From Panacagrimonas sp046594215 (lineage in GTDB: Bacteria > Pseudomonadota > Gammaproteobacteria > Nevskiales > Nevskiaceae), in contig JBKJPX010000057.1 of assembly GCA_046594215.1 (NCBI GenBank), forward strand, positions 124,001-188,000: a DNA stretch of 64,000 bases, given 5' to 3'. Below are positions 8,194 through 24,274 of this stretch, in pieces; the stretch's first letter is position 1; every line of letters starts with the position of its first letter. The notes beneath the pieces are model-generated. The model worked only from the letters and a program-made list of their open reading frames with translations, was not told the DNA's origin and did no database searches. Position numbers and translations under genes: made by a program.

Positions 8194-8598
8194 TTACTGG
8201 GGAACTGGGGGCGCCTCTGGCGTCGCCGCCGGCGCCTCGGGCTGCACGGCTGCGGGCGCGTCGGTTGGCGCAGCCGGGGGAACGACCGGCTCACCAGAAG
8301 CCGCGGGAGCCGTCGTCACCGGGGCCGGCGCCTCCACAGTATCGGTCACGCTGCCGCCGCCGCCGGTGCGATTTCCGACCAGGTATGCCAAGCCCAGGCT
8401 CGACGCGAAGAATGCGGCGGCCAGCCAGGCGGTGGTCCGCGTCAGGAAGTTCGCCGCCCCGCGCGCACCGAACACAGTGCCGGACGCGCCGCTGCCGAAT
8501 GCCGCGCCCGCGTCCGCGCCCTTGCCGTGCTGGATCAGCACCAGGCCGATCAGCGCGACCGCCACGAGAACCTGCACCACCACCAATACCGTATGCAT
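8194..8598 (-). CDS. secG: Preprotein translocase subunit SecG
   Basis: Small inner-membrane subunit of the SecYEG channel, 134 residues. Two hydrophobic segments (about residues 4-21 and 53-73) flank the conserved LIQHGKGADAGAAFGSGASGTVFGARGAANFLTRTT loop. The remaining ~55 residues form an Ala/Pro-rich tail with little predicted structure, common in betaproteobacterial SecG. It lies 18 nt after tpiA and about 115 nt ahead of tRNA-Leu, so the three are likely on one transcript. Confidence 0.95.
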   Translation of the reverse strand: MHTVLVVVQVLVAVALIGLVLIQHGKGADAGAAFGSGASGTVFGARGAANFLTRTTAWLAAAFFASSLGLAYLVGNRTGGGGSVTDTVEAPAPVTTAPAASGEPVVPPAAPTDAPAAVQPEAPAATPEAPPVPQ

Positions 8599-8616
8599 GG
8601 AAACCGACCTGCTTTC

Positions 8617-9390
8617 TTAAACCTGCTGTGCCTGGGCGCCCGCGCAAATCGCGAGGAAATCGCCGCTCTTCAATGACGCGCCGCCGATCAATCCGCCGTC
8701 CACATCAGCGCCGGCGAACAGCTCCTTGGCGTTGTCCGGCTTGACGCTTCCGCCGTACAGAATGCGCGTCGAGCCAGCGATTGTAGCATCGCGACTCGCG
8801 AGCAGACCTCGCAGGACGGCATGGGCGGACTGGGCTTGGGCGGCCGTGGCCGTGCGTCCGGTCCCGATGGCCCAGACCGGCTCGTAGGCGATGACGGCCT
8901 TCGCGCCGAAGGCACTGATCCCGGCGGCGTCGACCACCGCCCCGAGCTGACGCTTGAGCACGTCCTCGGTGCGGTTGCCGTCGCGCTCCTCGAGCGTCTC
9001 GCCCAGGCAGAGCACCGGCACCAGCCCATGGGCCTGCGCGGTCCTGAACTTGGCCGCCACGATCGCATCGGTCTCGCCATAAAGCGCACGCCGCTCGGAA
9101 TGACCGACCAGGACGTAGGAGCAGCCCAGTTCCTTGAGCATGGCAGCGTGGATCTCGCCGGTGAACGCCCCCGGCTTTTCCTGGTCGGCCAGGTTCTGGC
9201 CACCAAGCTGGATCCCGGTGGAGCCGATCAGCTCGCGCACCTGCGCGGTGTAGACCGCGGGCGGACAGACCAGCACCTCCACGTCCGCGCAGGCAACGAG
9301 GCCGGCGGCGATACCCGACACCAGCGCCCGGTTGGCTTCGAGGCTGCCATTCATCTTCCAGTTTCCTGCCACAAGGTACCGGCGCTTCAT
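8617..9390 (-). CDS. tpiA: Triosephosphate isomerase
   Basis: Glycolytic TIM-barrel enzyme (257 residues) interconverting dihydroxyacetone phosphate and glyceraldehyde-3-phosphate. Visible motifs are AGNWKMNG at the N terminus (catalytic Lys), VGHSERR (catalytic His), AYEPVWAIGTG (catalytic Glu and flexible loop) and ILYGGSVKPDN near the phosphate site. An AGGAG ribosome site precedes the ATG. It follows glmM by 41 nt. Together with fbp, pfp and zwf in this window it contributes to central carbon metabolism. Confidence 0.97.
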   Translation of the reverse strand: MKRRYLVAGNWKMNGSLEANRALVSGIAAGLVACADVEVLVCPPAVYTAQVRELIGSTGIQLGGQNLADQEKPGAFTGEIHAAMLKELGCSYVLVGHSERRALYGETDAIVAAKFRTAQAHGLVPVLCLGETLEERDGNRTEDVLKRQLGAVVDAAGISAFGAKAVIAYEPVWAIGTGRTATAAQAQSAHAVLRGLLASRDATIAGSTRILYGGSVKPDNAKELFAGADVDGGLIGGASLKSGDFLAICAGAQAQQV

Positions 9391-9431
9391 GTCCGTTCTC
9401 CTGATTTATTTGTCGCCGCCGTGCCGCGTCG

Positions 9432-10768
<1,337 letters not shown>

Positions 10769-10772
<4 letters not shown>

Positions 10773-11611
10773 GGCCCCGCCTCCCCGGCCGCCCGGATGG
10801 CAGCCGCAACACTTACCGCGTCGCGAGTCTCGCGCACATCGTGCGCTCGCACGATAACGGCTCCACCGAGCACCGCAGCCGTGGCCGCCGCCAGGCTCGC
10901 CGGCAGGCGCTGGTCGATCGCGGCACCACAGAGCTTCTGGAACATCGATTTCCGGGAGAGGCCGACCAGCACGGGGAATCCAAGCGCCACGATCGCGGGC
11001 AGTCGCGCAAGAAGCCCAAGGTTGTGCTCGAGGGTCTTGCCGAAGCCGAACCCCGGATCGAGCAGCAGCGACTGGCGCGACAACCCGTAGTCGACGCACT
11101 CGTGCACGCGCTCAAGAAAAAAATCGGTGACCTCGGCGAGCACGTCGACGTAGCCCGGCGCGACCTGCATCGTCCGCGGTTCGCCCTGCATGTGCATCAG
11201 GCAGGCCGCTGCGCCGGCGTCGCGCACGGCCTCGATGGCGCCCGGCGCCCGCAGCGCGTTAACGTCGTTGACGATTTGCGCACCAGCCGCGCAGGCGGCG
11301 CGCATCACGGCCGGCTTCATGGTGTCGATCGACAGGACGCAGGGGAGCTCGCGGCGCAGGCGTTCGATGACCGGGATGACGCGGTCGAGTTCTTGCTGCT
11401 CAGGCACCGGTTGCGCTCCCGGACGCGTCGACTCGCCGCCGACATCGATGATGTCCGCACCCTCTTCCGCCATCCGCCGCGCGTGCGCCAGCGCGGTGTC
11501 GAGCGAGACGTAGCGCCCGCCGTCGGAGAAGGAGTCAGAGGTGAGATTCAGAACACCCATCACGCGGGGCGTGAACAGGTCGAGTGAGCCGCCGCGGAAA
11601 CGGAGGATCAA
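10769..11611 (-). CDS. folP: Dihydropteroate synthase
   Basis: Folate-pathway enzyme (280 residues) joining p-aminobenzoate to the pterin diphosphate; the sulfonamide target. Conserved blocks are VMGVLNLTSDSFSDGGRY, DVGGESTRPGA, the INDVNAL-like VNDVNALR, LLDPGFGFGKTLEHN and GLSRKSMF. The start is a TTG at 11609-11611, giving an N terminus that aligns with E. coli FolP (SLDLxxPxVMG). An 11-nt direct duplication (TTGATCCTCCG) lies around this start. It follows ftsH by 68 nt and overlaps glmM. Confidence 0.95.
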
Positions 11612-11679
11612 CGGAGGATCAAACGAGACGGGGCCAGCATTCGCTGGCCCCGGTCGGTCCTGTCGTTTCTTCGATCAGA

Positions 11680-13602
<1,923 letters not shown>

Positions 13603-13654
13603 AGCCTTGTCCTCTTCACCACGGCCCGCAAGCGCTGGACCGCCTGATCGCACC

Positions 13655-14284
13655 TTACACCCGGCGCAGGCTCCTCGCCAGCAGATAAACCTCTCGACTC
13701 CGAGGCCGCGAGGCCTTCGGTTTACGTATGGCCACCGACTCGAAATCCTGCCTCAACGTCTTAATGAAATCGTCAAAACCCTCGCCCTGGAACACCTTGG
13801 TCAACATGTGACCGCCCGCCTTCAGGTGCGCCTTGGCGAAGTCCAGCGCCAGCTCACAGAGATACAGCTGCCCGACCTGGTCCGCACTGTCGATTCCAGA
13901 GACGTTGGGGGCCATGTCCGACAACACAAGATCGACCGCGCGGTCCCCGATTCTGCCCTGCAGTTCCTTGAGCACCGACTCCTCGCGGAAATCGCCCAAG
14001 AGAATCTCCACGTTAGGGATTTCCTCCATCGGCAGAATGTCCAGCGCGATCAGCCTTCCCTTGATTCCGAGCAAGGGCCGTGCCCACTGGCTCCAGCCGC
14101 CCGGCGCGGCGCCGAGGTCCACGACCACCTGTCCCGGCTTCAGGATGTGGTCCCGCTCGTTGATTTCCTTGAGCTTGAATATGGCGCGCGAGCGAAAACC
14201 CAGCCGGCGCGCCTCCTTCACGTAGATGTCGGCGCGGTGCTCGGCAATCCACTGGGCCGAACTGGGGCGGCGCTTTTTGCTCAT
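13655..14284 (-). CDS. rlmE: 23S rRNA 2'-O-ribose U2552 methyltransferase
   Basis: FtsJ/RrmJ family SAM methyltransferase (209 residues) modifying the ribosomal A loop. Visible parts are SRAIFKLKEINERD, the SAM loop VVDLGAAPGGWSQWA, LALDILPM (LIALDILPM), DLVLSDMAPNVSG (catalytic Asp) and GGHMLTKVFQGEG (catalytic Lys). The pairing rlmE-ftsH is widely conserved. The yhbY gene usually found next to rlmE is missing; the 98 nt toward greA hold no gene. Confidence 0.96.
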   Translation of the reverse strand: MSKKRRPSSAQWIAEHRADIYVKEARRLGFRSRAIFKLKEINERDHILKPGQVVVDLGAAPGGWSQWARPLLGIKGRLIALDILPMEEIPNVEILLGDFREESVLKELQGRIGDRAVDLVLSDMAPNVSGIDSADQVGQLYLCELALDFAKAHLKAGGHMLTKVFQGEGFDDFIKTLRQDFESVAIRKPKASRPRSREVYLLARSLRRV

Positions 14285-14382
14285 TCGGGTCCGGAAGCCG
14301 CAGCTCGGAATCCCGCTTCGCCGGCGGATGGGACCGCGGCAACCGGGTAATTCGGTACTCCGGGTTCCGAAGTCCGCACGGG

Positions 14383-14868
14383 TCAGATGTACTCGACCGA
14401 CAGAATCTCGAATTCCCGCTGGCCACCGGGGGCGGCCACGAGCACAACATCACCCTCGACCTTTCCGATCAGCGCCCGCGCGAGCGGCGAGTTGTACGAG
14501 ATCAGGCCGTTCTTCGAGTCGGCCTCGTCGTCGCCCACGATCCGGTAGCGCATCTCCGCCTCGGACTCGGTGTCGATCACCTTCACGGTGGTCCCGAAGA
14601 TGATCTTGCCGTTGTTTTCCATCTTGGTGATGTCGATCACCTGGGCGGCCGATAGCTTGCCCTCGATCTCCCCGATGCGGCCCTCGATGAAGCCCTGCTG
14701 CTCCTTGGCGGCGTGGTACTCGGCGTTTTCCCGCAGATCGCCGTGAGCGCGCGCCTCGGCGATCGACGCGATGACCCGGGGGCGCGCCTCGGACTTCAGA
14801 ACGCGCAACTCTTCCCTCAGCTTCTCTTCGCCATGCTTCGTGATCGGTACTCGGCTCACGGTGTTCAC
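14383..14868 (-). CDS. greA: Transcription elongation factor GreA
   Basis: RNA polymerase secondary-channel factor (161 residues) stimulating cleavage of backtracked transcripts. The N-terminal coiled coil contains LREELRVLKSEARPRVIASIAEARAHGDLRENAEYHAAKEQQ, with the acidic tip DLRENAEYHAAKE diagnostic of GreA. The C-terminal FKBP-like domain includes ISYNSPLARALIGK. The gene follows carB as in most Betaproteobacteria. Confidence 0.97.
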   Translation of the reverse strand: MNTVSRVPITKHGEEKLREELRVLKSEARPRVIASIAEARAHGDLRENAEYHAAKEQQGFIEGRIGEIEGKLSAAQVIDITKMENNGKIIFGTTVKVIDTESEAEMRYRIVGDDEADSKNGLISYNSPLARALIGKVEGDVVLVAAPGGQREFEILSVEYI

Positions 14869-14882
14869 CTTCTGCGAATAAC

Positions 14883-14916
14883 AAAAAAATGACGCAGGGA
14901 GCGCGTTGGCGCTCCC
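14883..14916 (-). terminator. Candidate terminator after carB
   Basis: On the minus strand an 8-bp stem (14909-14916 with 14897-14904) with tetraloop is followed after 7 nt by seven T (14883-14889). The T run is displaced from the stem, so this may be an imperfect terminator or allow readthrough into greA, whose start is at 14868. Confidence 0.5.
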
Positions 14917-14976
14917 CTTCTATTCGAATCTTCGGATTTGACTGCGCCGCCCCCGGCGCAGCGCGCAAATTATCGC

Positions 14977-19327
<4,351 letters not shown>

Positions 19328-19370
19328 CGGCTCGGGGAATCGGATGGGCTTCGGGTCGCGCACACAAATC

Positions 19371-19430
19371 GGGGGGCTTCACCACCCCGCGAAGTCAAAA
19401 ACTACTTCGCGGGGACACGGTGCGCCCCCC
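19371..19430 (-). promoter_or_regulatory. Long hairpin in the carA 5' leader
   Basis: A perfect 11-bp stem (19385-19395 with 19404-19414, loop CAAAAACT) is nested in a second stem formed by GGGGGGC (19371-19377) with GCCCCCC (19424-19430) and CACC/GGTG. It lies 44-103 nt upstream of the carA start. No T tract follows it, so simple termination is unlikely. It could be a leader RNA structure, a protein-binding site or an extragenic palindrome. Confidence 0.5.
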
Positions 19431-19553
19431 GTGCGAGATCGAGTTGGAATTTTACGGGCGCGGCTGCGGGGCGTCCATCGAAAATTCCAGTCCGATGGAA
19501 GACCGCGCAACCCGCGCAGGCCAATTAGTGGCCAATGCGCGGTAGAAAAATGT

Positions 19554-20612
19554 TCACAGGCCCGCGATCTCCATCGCGCGCCGCGTGAAAACCGGGGCGA
19601 GTTGCGCGAAACGGCGAGCACCTTCGTCCGCGACCAGGCCCACCCGACCGCGCGCGACGATGCCTTCGGCCATCACGGTTCCTCTGAACAGCGTGAACAC
19701 AAGGTGGAAGGGTTGGAGCCGCGGAGTCTGCGGCGCGCTGCGGTAGTAGCGTTCCAGGTACTCGTCCAGGCCCGGGATGCCGAGCGCGATCGCGTCCAGG
19801 CCCCGCAGCCCGTCGAACTGCCCCGCTTCCAGGTGCCAGGCCATGGCCCCGTATGCCAGATCGGACAGGGGGTGCCCCAGGGTGGACAGTTCCCAGTCCA
19901 GCACGCCGACCACGCGCGGCTCGGTCGGGTGAAACATCAGGTTGCCGAAGCGAAAGTCGCCGTGCGCGACGGTCGTGGTCTCGTCGGCCGGTGCCCGTTC
20001 GAGCAGCCAGTCTCCCAATCGGCCGATCTCTTCCGCGCGCCCTGAGACGGTCAGCGCCTGCCCCTGGCGCAGCAGGCGCTCGACCTGGCGGCGAAAGAAA
20101 TGGCCGGGCTTCCCGAAGTCCGCCAGGCCCAGCGGCCGCCAGTCGACGCGATGCAGCTTCGCGAGCGTGTCCGCCATCTGCAGGAACATCTCGCGGCGTT
20201 CGGCCGGCGCCGGCCCCGGTGACGAAAACCAGGGGATGACGCGGCCCTCGAGCCGCTCCATGACGTAGAACGGCGTGCCGATCAGGCGCGGATCCGGGTG
20301 GAACAACACGACCCGGGGCACCGGCACGTCCGTTGAGGCCAGCGCGCGCAGGATTCGCACCTCCCGGTCGACGGCGTGCGCGCCGGGGGCCAGGCCCGTC
20401 GCGGCCGGCGGCTTGCGGAGCACGAAGCGCAACGCCTTGCCGAAACCCAGGAAGAAGGTGGGATTGGACTGCCCGCCCCCGATCCGTTCCAGCCGCATCC
20501 GGCCGGCCGTGCCCGGCAGCGCGTCGCGCAGCAGGCGCTCCAGCGGCGCGACATCGAAACCGGCAGAGTCTTCTTGGGCATCGGCGGGCTTCATGATTGG
20601 CGAAGCTTGCAC
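19554..20612 (-). CDS. Phosphotransferase family protein (APH / ACAD10-11 kinase-like)
   Basis: Protein-kinase-like fold enzyme of the aminoglycoside-phosphotransferase superfamily, 352 residues. Seen are a glycine-rich loop GGGQSNPTFFLGFG, the K-containing strand FVLRKPP, the catalytic loop VAHGDFRFGNLMFHP and the metal site GVLDWELSTLGHPLSDLAY. This subgroup (ACAD10/11 N-terminal, LvaA) phosphorylates hydroxyacyl-CoAs rather than antibiotics. The GTG start at 20612 is chosen because a GGGAGG site lies 6 nt upstream; an ATG at 20594 is the alternative. It is divergent from the acyl-CoA dehydrogenase gene 32 nt away, which supports a shared role. Confidence 0.85.
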   Translation of the reverse strand: MQASPIMKPADAQEDSAGFDVAPLERLLRDALPGTAGRMRLERIGGGQSNPTFFLGFGKALRFVLRKPPAATGLAPGAHAVDREVRILRALASTDVPVPRVVLFHPDPRLIGTPFYVMERLEGRVIPWFSSPGPAPAERREMFLQMADTLAKLHRVDWRPLGLADFGKPGHFFRRQVERLLRQGQALTVSGRAEEIGRLGDWLLERAPADETTTVAHGDFRFGNLMFHPTEPRVVGVLDWELSTLGHPLSDLAYGAMAWHLEAGQFDGLRGLDAIALGIPGLDEYLERYYRSAPQTPRLQPFHLVFTLFRGTVMAEGIVARGRVGLVADEGARRFAQLAPVFTRRAMEIAGL

Positions 20613-20644
20613 GCACACCCTCCCTTTCGCACCGGGACACGTTC

Positions 20645-21946
20645 ATGGACTTCTCGCTCCCCACCGACCTCGTCGACTACCTCGCGCGCCTCGATGCGTT
20701 CATCGCCGCGGAGATCGATCCGCTGCAGGCGCAGGACGACAACCCGCGCTTCTTCGACCACCGGCGCGAATGGGCGCGCACGGATTTCGAGGGCGGCGGC
20801 GTTCCGCGCGTCGATTGGGAGGCCCTGCTCGACGAGGCCAAGCGCCGCGCCGACCGTGCCGGCTTCTACCGCTTTCCGCTGCCGCAAGAATTCGGCGGCG
20901 ACGGCGGCAGCAACCTGTGGATGGCGGTGATCCGCGAACACCTTGCCGCCAGGGGTCTGGGCCTGCACAACGACCTGCAGAACGAACACTCCATCGTCGG
21001 CAATTTTCCGGTGATCGTGATGCTGCGCGACTTCGGCAGTCCCGCGCAGAAAGAGGCCTTCATCCGCGGCTCGCTCGACGGCGCCGTGCGCATGGCCTTC
21101 GGGCTGACCGAACCGGGACACGGTTCGGACGCCACGCACATGGAGACGCGTGCAGTCCCCGAGACGCGCCACGGGGTCGAAGGCTGGCGCCTGGACGGCG
21201 AGAAGATGTGGACCACCGGCATGCACACGGCCACGCACTGCGTGCTGTTCGCGCGCAGCGCGGGGAAGGCCGGCGATGCGCGCGGCATCACCGCGTTCAT
21301 AGTCCCGGCGCAGGCGCCCGGCGTGAAGATCGAGGAGTACCTGTGGACTTTCAACATGCCCACCGACCATCCGCGCGTGAGCTTCACGAACGTGTGGGTG
21401 CCGGACGCGGCGCGCCTGGGCGCGACCGGCGCAGGCCTCGCGGTGGCCCAGGCCTTCGTGCACGAGAATCGCATCCGCCAGGCCGCGTCGTCGCTGGGAG
21501 CGGCGCACTACTGCGTGCAGGAGAGCGTGCGCTACGCGCGCCAGCGCAAACCTTTCGGCCAGGCGCTGGCGGAGAACCAGGCCGTCCAGTGGCCGCTGGT
21601 GGAGCTCGCCACGCAGATCGAGATGCTGCGACTGCTGATCCGCAAGACCGCCTGGGAGATGGACCAGATGCCGCACCCCGACGTCGAGAAGAAACTCTCG
21701 GACAAGGTGTCGATGTGCAATTACTGGGCGAACCGGCTGTGCTGCGAGGCCGCGGATCGCGCGATGCAGGTTCACGGCGGTCTGGGCTATTCGCGCCACA
21801 AACCCTTCGAGCACATCTATCGCCACCACCGCCGCTACCGGATCACCGAGGGCTCCGAGGAGATCCAGATGCGCAAGGTCGCGGCCTGGCTGTTCGGCTA
21901 CGCAGGTCCGCGCAAGCTGGATTTCGCGGACATCGCTCCCCCATAA
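20645..21946 (+). CDS. Acyl-CoA dehydrogenase family protein (ACAD10/11-like)
   Basis: FAD-dependent dehydrogenase of 433 residues. Landmarks are the FAD/substrate region MAFGLTEPGHGSDATHM, WRLDGEKMWTTG, RQRKPFGQALAENQAVQW, MQVHGGLGYSRHKPFEHIYRHHRRYRITEGSEEIQ with the likely catalytic Glu in ITEG. The ~20-residue insertion near the N terminus and these blocks resemble ACAD10/11 and LvaC. Together with the divergent kinase it may act on 4-hydroxyacyl-CoAs. The substrate is an inference. A copy of a short dispersed repeat follows the stop codon. Confidence 0.85.
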   Translation: MDFSLPTDLVDYLARLDAFIAAEIDPLQAQDDNPRFFDHRREWARTDFEGGGVPRVDWEALLDEAKRRADRAGFYRFPLPQEFGGDGGSNLWMAVIREHLAARGLGLHNDLQNEHSIVGNFPVIVMLRDFGSPAQKEAFIRGSLDGAVRMAFGLTEPGHGSDATHMETRAVPETRHGVEGWRLDGEKMWTTGMHTATHCVLFARSAGKAGDARGITAFIVPAQAPGVKIEEYLWTFNMPTDHPRVSFTNVWVPDAARLGATGAGLAVAQAFVHENRIRQAASSLGAAHYCVQESVRYARQRKPFGQALAENQAVQWPLVELATQIEMLRLLIRKTAWEMDQMPHPDVEKKLSDKVSMCNYWANRLCCEAADRAMQVHGGLGYSRHKPFEHIYRHHRRYRITEGSEEIQMRKVAAWLFGYAGPRKLDFADIAPP

Positions 21947-21965
21947 CCCGGACGAAGTACGGCAT
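21947..21965. repeat. Single copy of a short dispersed repeat
   Basis: Starts at the base after the acyl-CoA dehydrogenase stop codon. It matches the inverted unit at 5853-5871 at about 16 of 19 positions (consensus close to CCCGRACGAAGTMCGGCA). Seen three times in the window, always just downstream of coding genes. Confidence 0.45.
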
Positions 21966-22087
21966 CCCCCTCAGGACGCGATCCTGCCGTCGCGTTGTCG
22001 GCCCGGCGCAGCCCGTGCGAAGGTCGGCGCGCCTGCCGGCTCATTCTCAGGCGCCTCTCATATACAGAACTTCAGGAGCGCATCCTC

Positions 22088-22534
22088 GTGCCAGCCGTCA
22101 ACTCGTTGCATCTCGCCGCCCTCCTCGCCTCCCTGCTGGCGATGGGCCTCGTCGCCTGCTCGAAGAAGGAGGAATCGACGACGACCCCGGACAGCGCAGT
22201 CGGTTCGGCACCCACTTCAGCGGCGGCGGCCACCGCTGCACCGGCGACCGGAAGCGGCTCCGACGCTGGCCAGGCCAATACGAAGTACCTGTGTTCGAGC
22301 AACATCGTCCTCGCCGTCAGCTACGAGCAGCCGGGCGTGGCCAAGTTCACGTACAAGGACAAGCCTCTGGTATTGAAGGCCGAGGCCGCGGAGCCCTCCC
22401 GCTACATCGGCGCCGGTTACGAGTGGTGGGTCAACGGTCGCGGGCAGGGCGCCAACGGCAACCTCTACATCCAGGCGCCTGACGGCACCGCCGGCGATTT
22501 CATCGAGGGCTGCATCGAGAACCCGAACAAGTAA
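22088..22534 (+). CDS. Lipoprotein with MliC/PliC-like lysozyme-inhibitor domain
   Basis: A 148-residue exported protein. The lipoprotein signal ends in the lipobox LVAC (Cys about residue 22), followed by a low-complexity Ala/Ser/Thr linker. The C-terminal ~85 residues (YLCSSNIVLAVSY ... FIEGC) have the Y-x-C start, short beta strands and terminal Cys typical of MliC/PliC domains, which block c-type lysozymes. The GTG at 22088 has an AGGAG site 9 nt upstream; the frame continues upstream without homology. It lies upstream of zwf in the same direction. The domain call rests on pattern only. Confidence 0.65.
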   Translation: MPAVNSLHLAALLASLLAMGLVACSKKEESTTTPDSAVGSAPTSAAAATAAPATGSGSDAGQANTKYLCSSNIVLAVSYEQPGVAKFTYKDKPLVLKAEAAEPSRYIGAGYEWWVNGRGQGANGNLYIQAPDGTAGDFIEGCIENPNK

Positions 22535-22801
22535 TCCCGCGACGCATCGCGGGCCAGGTGCTGCCGCCGCCACCGGAGGCTTTCATCGTCTGTGCGCGCG
22601 CGGCAGCGCGATCGGCGCCTCGCAGACCTTCGCGGCATCAGAGCGTCGATGTCGAGCCCTGGGAGTGGCACGTCGGCGCGCGCTTTACCCTGTCCAAACC
22701 CGCAAGATGACGCCTGGGCGAAAGGTGACGACATCGGCCAGCAAGGCCTTTGGCGTCCCTTTTGCGTGACGATGACGGACGCGACCGCCACAGGAGGCCA
22801 T

Positions 22802-24265
22802 GTGCCCAAGATTGCCGCCGGGGTGGGACCCAAGTTTCCGCAGGTCGTGCTGCTGTTCGGCGCCACCGGTGACCTGTCGCGTCGCAAGCTCATCCCGGGG
22901 CTGTTCCACCTCGTGCGGGCCGGTTTCATCCCGGGCTGCCGCATCATCGGCGTCTCGCTCGACGACCTCGACGCGGACGGCTTCCGTGCCGACGCCCGCA
23001 AGGCGCTGGACGATTTCTCAACCCGCAAGCCGACCCAGGCCGAGTGGACGGCGTTTTCCGCCTGCCTGGACTACGTCCCGCTCTCCGCGGGTGCGGCTGC
23101 GCTGCGTGCGGCGGTGGAACGGGCGGAGAAGGACATCGGTGGCGAGAGCCGACGGCTGCACTACCTGAGCGTCCCGCCGAACGCAGCACTGTCCGCGGTC
23201 CGGCTCCTGGGCGAGGCCGAATTGGTCGAACGTTCGCGCATCGTGATGGAGAAGCCGTTCGGCACGGATCTGGCCAGCGCGGTGGCTCTCAACAAGCAGC
23301 TCCACGCGGTTTTCAATGAGGACCAGATCTTCCGGATCGACCATTTTCTGGGCAAGGAGCCGGCGCAGAACATCCTCGCGTTCCGCTTCGCCAACGGACT
23401 GTTCGAGCCGATCTGGAACCGCAATTTCATCGACCACATCCAGATCGACGTTCCCGAAACCCTGAGCCTGGGTCGGCGCGCCGCGTTCTACGAACAAACC
23501 GGTGCCTACCGCGACATGGTGGTCACGCATCTGTTCCAGATCCTGGCGTTCGTCGCCATGGAGCCTCCCACGGCGCTCGAGTCCCGGCCGATCGGGGAGG
23601 AGAAGAACAAGGTCTTCCGCAGCATGCTGCCGATCGACCCGGTCAAGGTCGTCCGCGGCCAGTACGCCGGCTACCGCAAGGAGGACGGCATCGACCCGGC
23701 CTCGGAGACCGAGACATTCATCGCGCTGGAAGCCCGCATCGACAACTGGCGCTGGGCGGGCGTGCCGTTCTTCCTGCGCACCGGCAAGCGGATGGCGGAA
23801 GGCAGCCGCATCATTTCGATCGCCTTTCGCGAGCCGCCCAAGAGCATGTTCCCGGCGAATTCTGGCGTCGGCGCGCAGGGTCCGGATCACCTCACCTTCG
23901 ACCTCGCCGACGCCTCCAAGATCTCGCTGTCGTTCTACGGCAAGCGGCCCGGACCCGGCATGCGCCTGGACAAGCTGAGTCTTCAGTTCGCGATGAACGA
24001 CACGACGCTGATCGGCGACGTGCTCGAGGCCTACGAGCGGCTGATCCTGGACGCGATGCGCGGCGATCACACGCTGTTCACGACCGCCGAAGGCATCGAG
24101 CGGTTATGGGAAGTCTCCGTTCCGCTGCTCGATAATCTGCCGCCGGTGCGCTTCTACGAGCCGGGTTCCTGGGGTCCCAAGGCGATGCATCAGCTCGTGG
24201 CCCCGCGCGCGTGGCGGCTTCCGTTCGAACGCGCCTGGCGCGATCCAAACAAGTCGGGCGCCTGA
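22802..24265 (+). CDS. zwf: Glucose-6-phosphate 1-dehydrogenase
   Basis: NADP-linked first enzyme of the oxidative pentose phosphate and Entner-Doudoroff routes. Motifs are LFGATGDLSRRKLIPGL (nucleotide binding), the substrate site FRIDHFLGKEPAQN with catalytic His, and VPFFLRTGKRM. The GTG at 22802 is chosen because a CAGGAGG site (22791-22797) sits just upstream, giving 487 residues versus 491 in E. coli; an ATG at 22772 is the alternative. No pgl, edd or eda gene is adjacent, so zwf stands alone here. Confidence 0.95.
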   Translation: MPKIAAGVGPKFPQVVLLFGATGDLSRRKLIPGLFHLVRAGFIPGCRIIGVSLDDLDADGFRADARKALDDFSTRKPTQAEWTAFSACLDYVPLSAGAAALRAAVERAEKDIGGESRRLHYLSVPPNAALSAVRLLGEAELVERSRIVMEKPFGTDLASAVALNKQLHAVFNEDQIFRIDHFLGKEPAQNILAFRFANGLFEPIWNRNFIDHIQIDVPETLSLGRRAAFYEQTGAYRDMVVTHLFQILAFVAMEPPTALESRPIGEEKNKVFRSMLPIDPVKVVRGQYAGYRKEDGIDPASETETFIALEARIDNWRWAGVPFFLRTGKRMAEGSRIISIAFREPPKSMFPANSGVGAQGPDHLTFDLADASKISLSFYGKRPGPGMRLDKLSLQFAMNDTTLIGDVLEAYERLILDAMRGDHTLFTTAEGIERLWEVSVPLLDNLPPVRFYEPGSWGPKAMHQLVAPRAWRLPFERAWRDPNKSGA

Positions 24266-24274
24266 GCGCGCCGG

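Noticed and set aside
19554..20612. Aminoglycoside resistance gene
   Set aside because: The fold is shared, but the context with an acyl-CoA dehydrogenase and the residues resemble the ACAD10/11 kinase group, not resistance enzymes.
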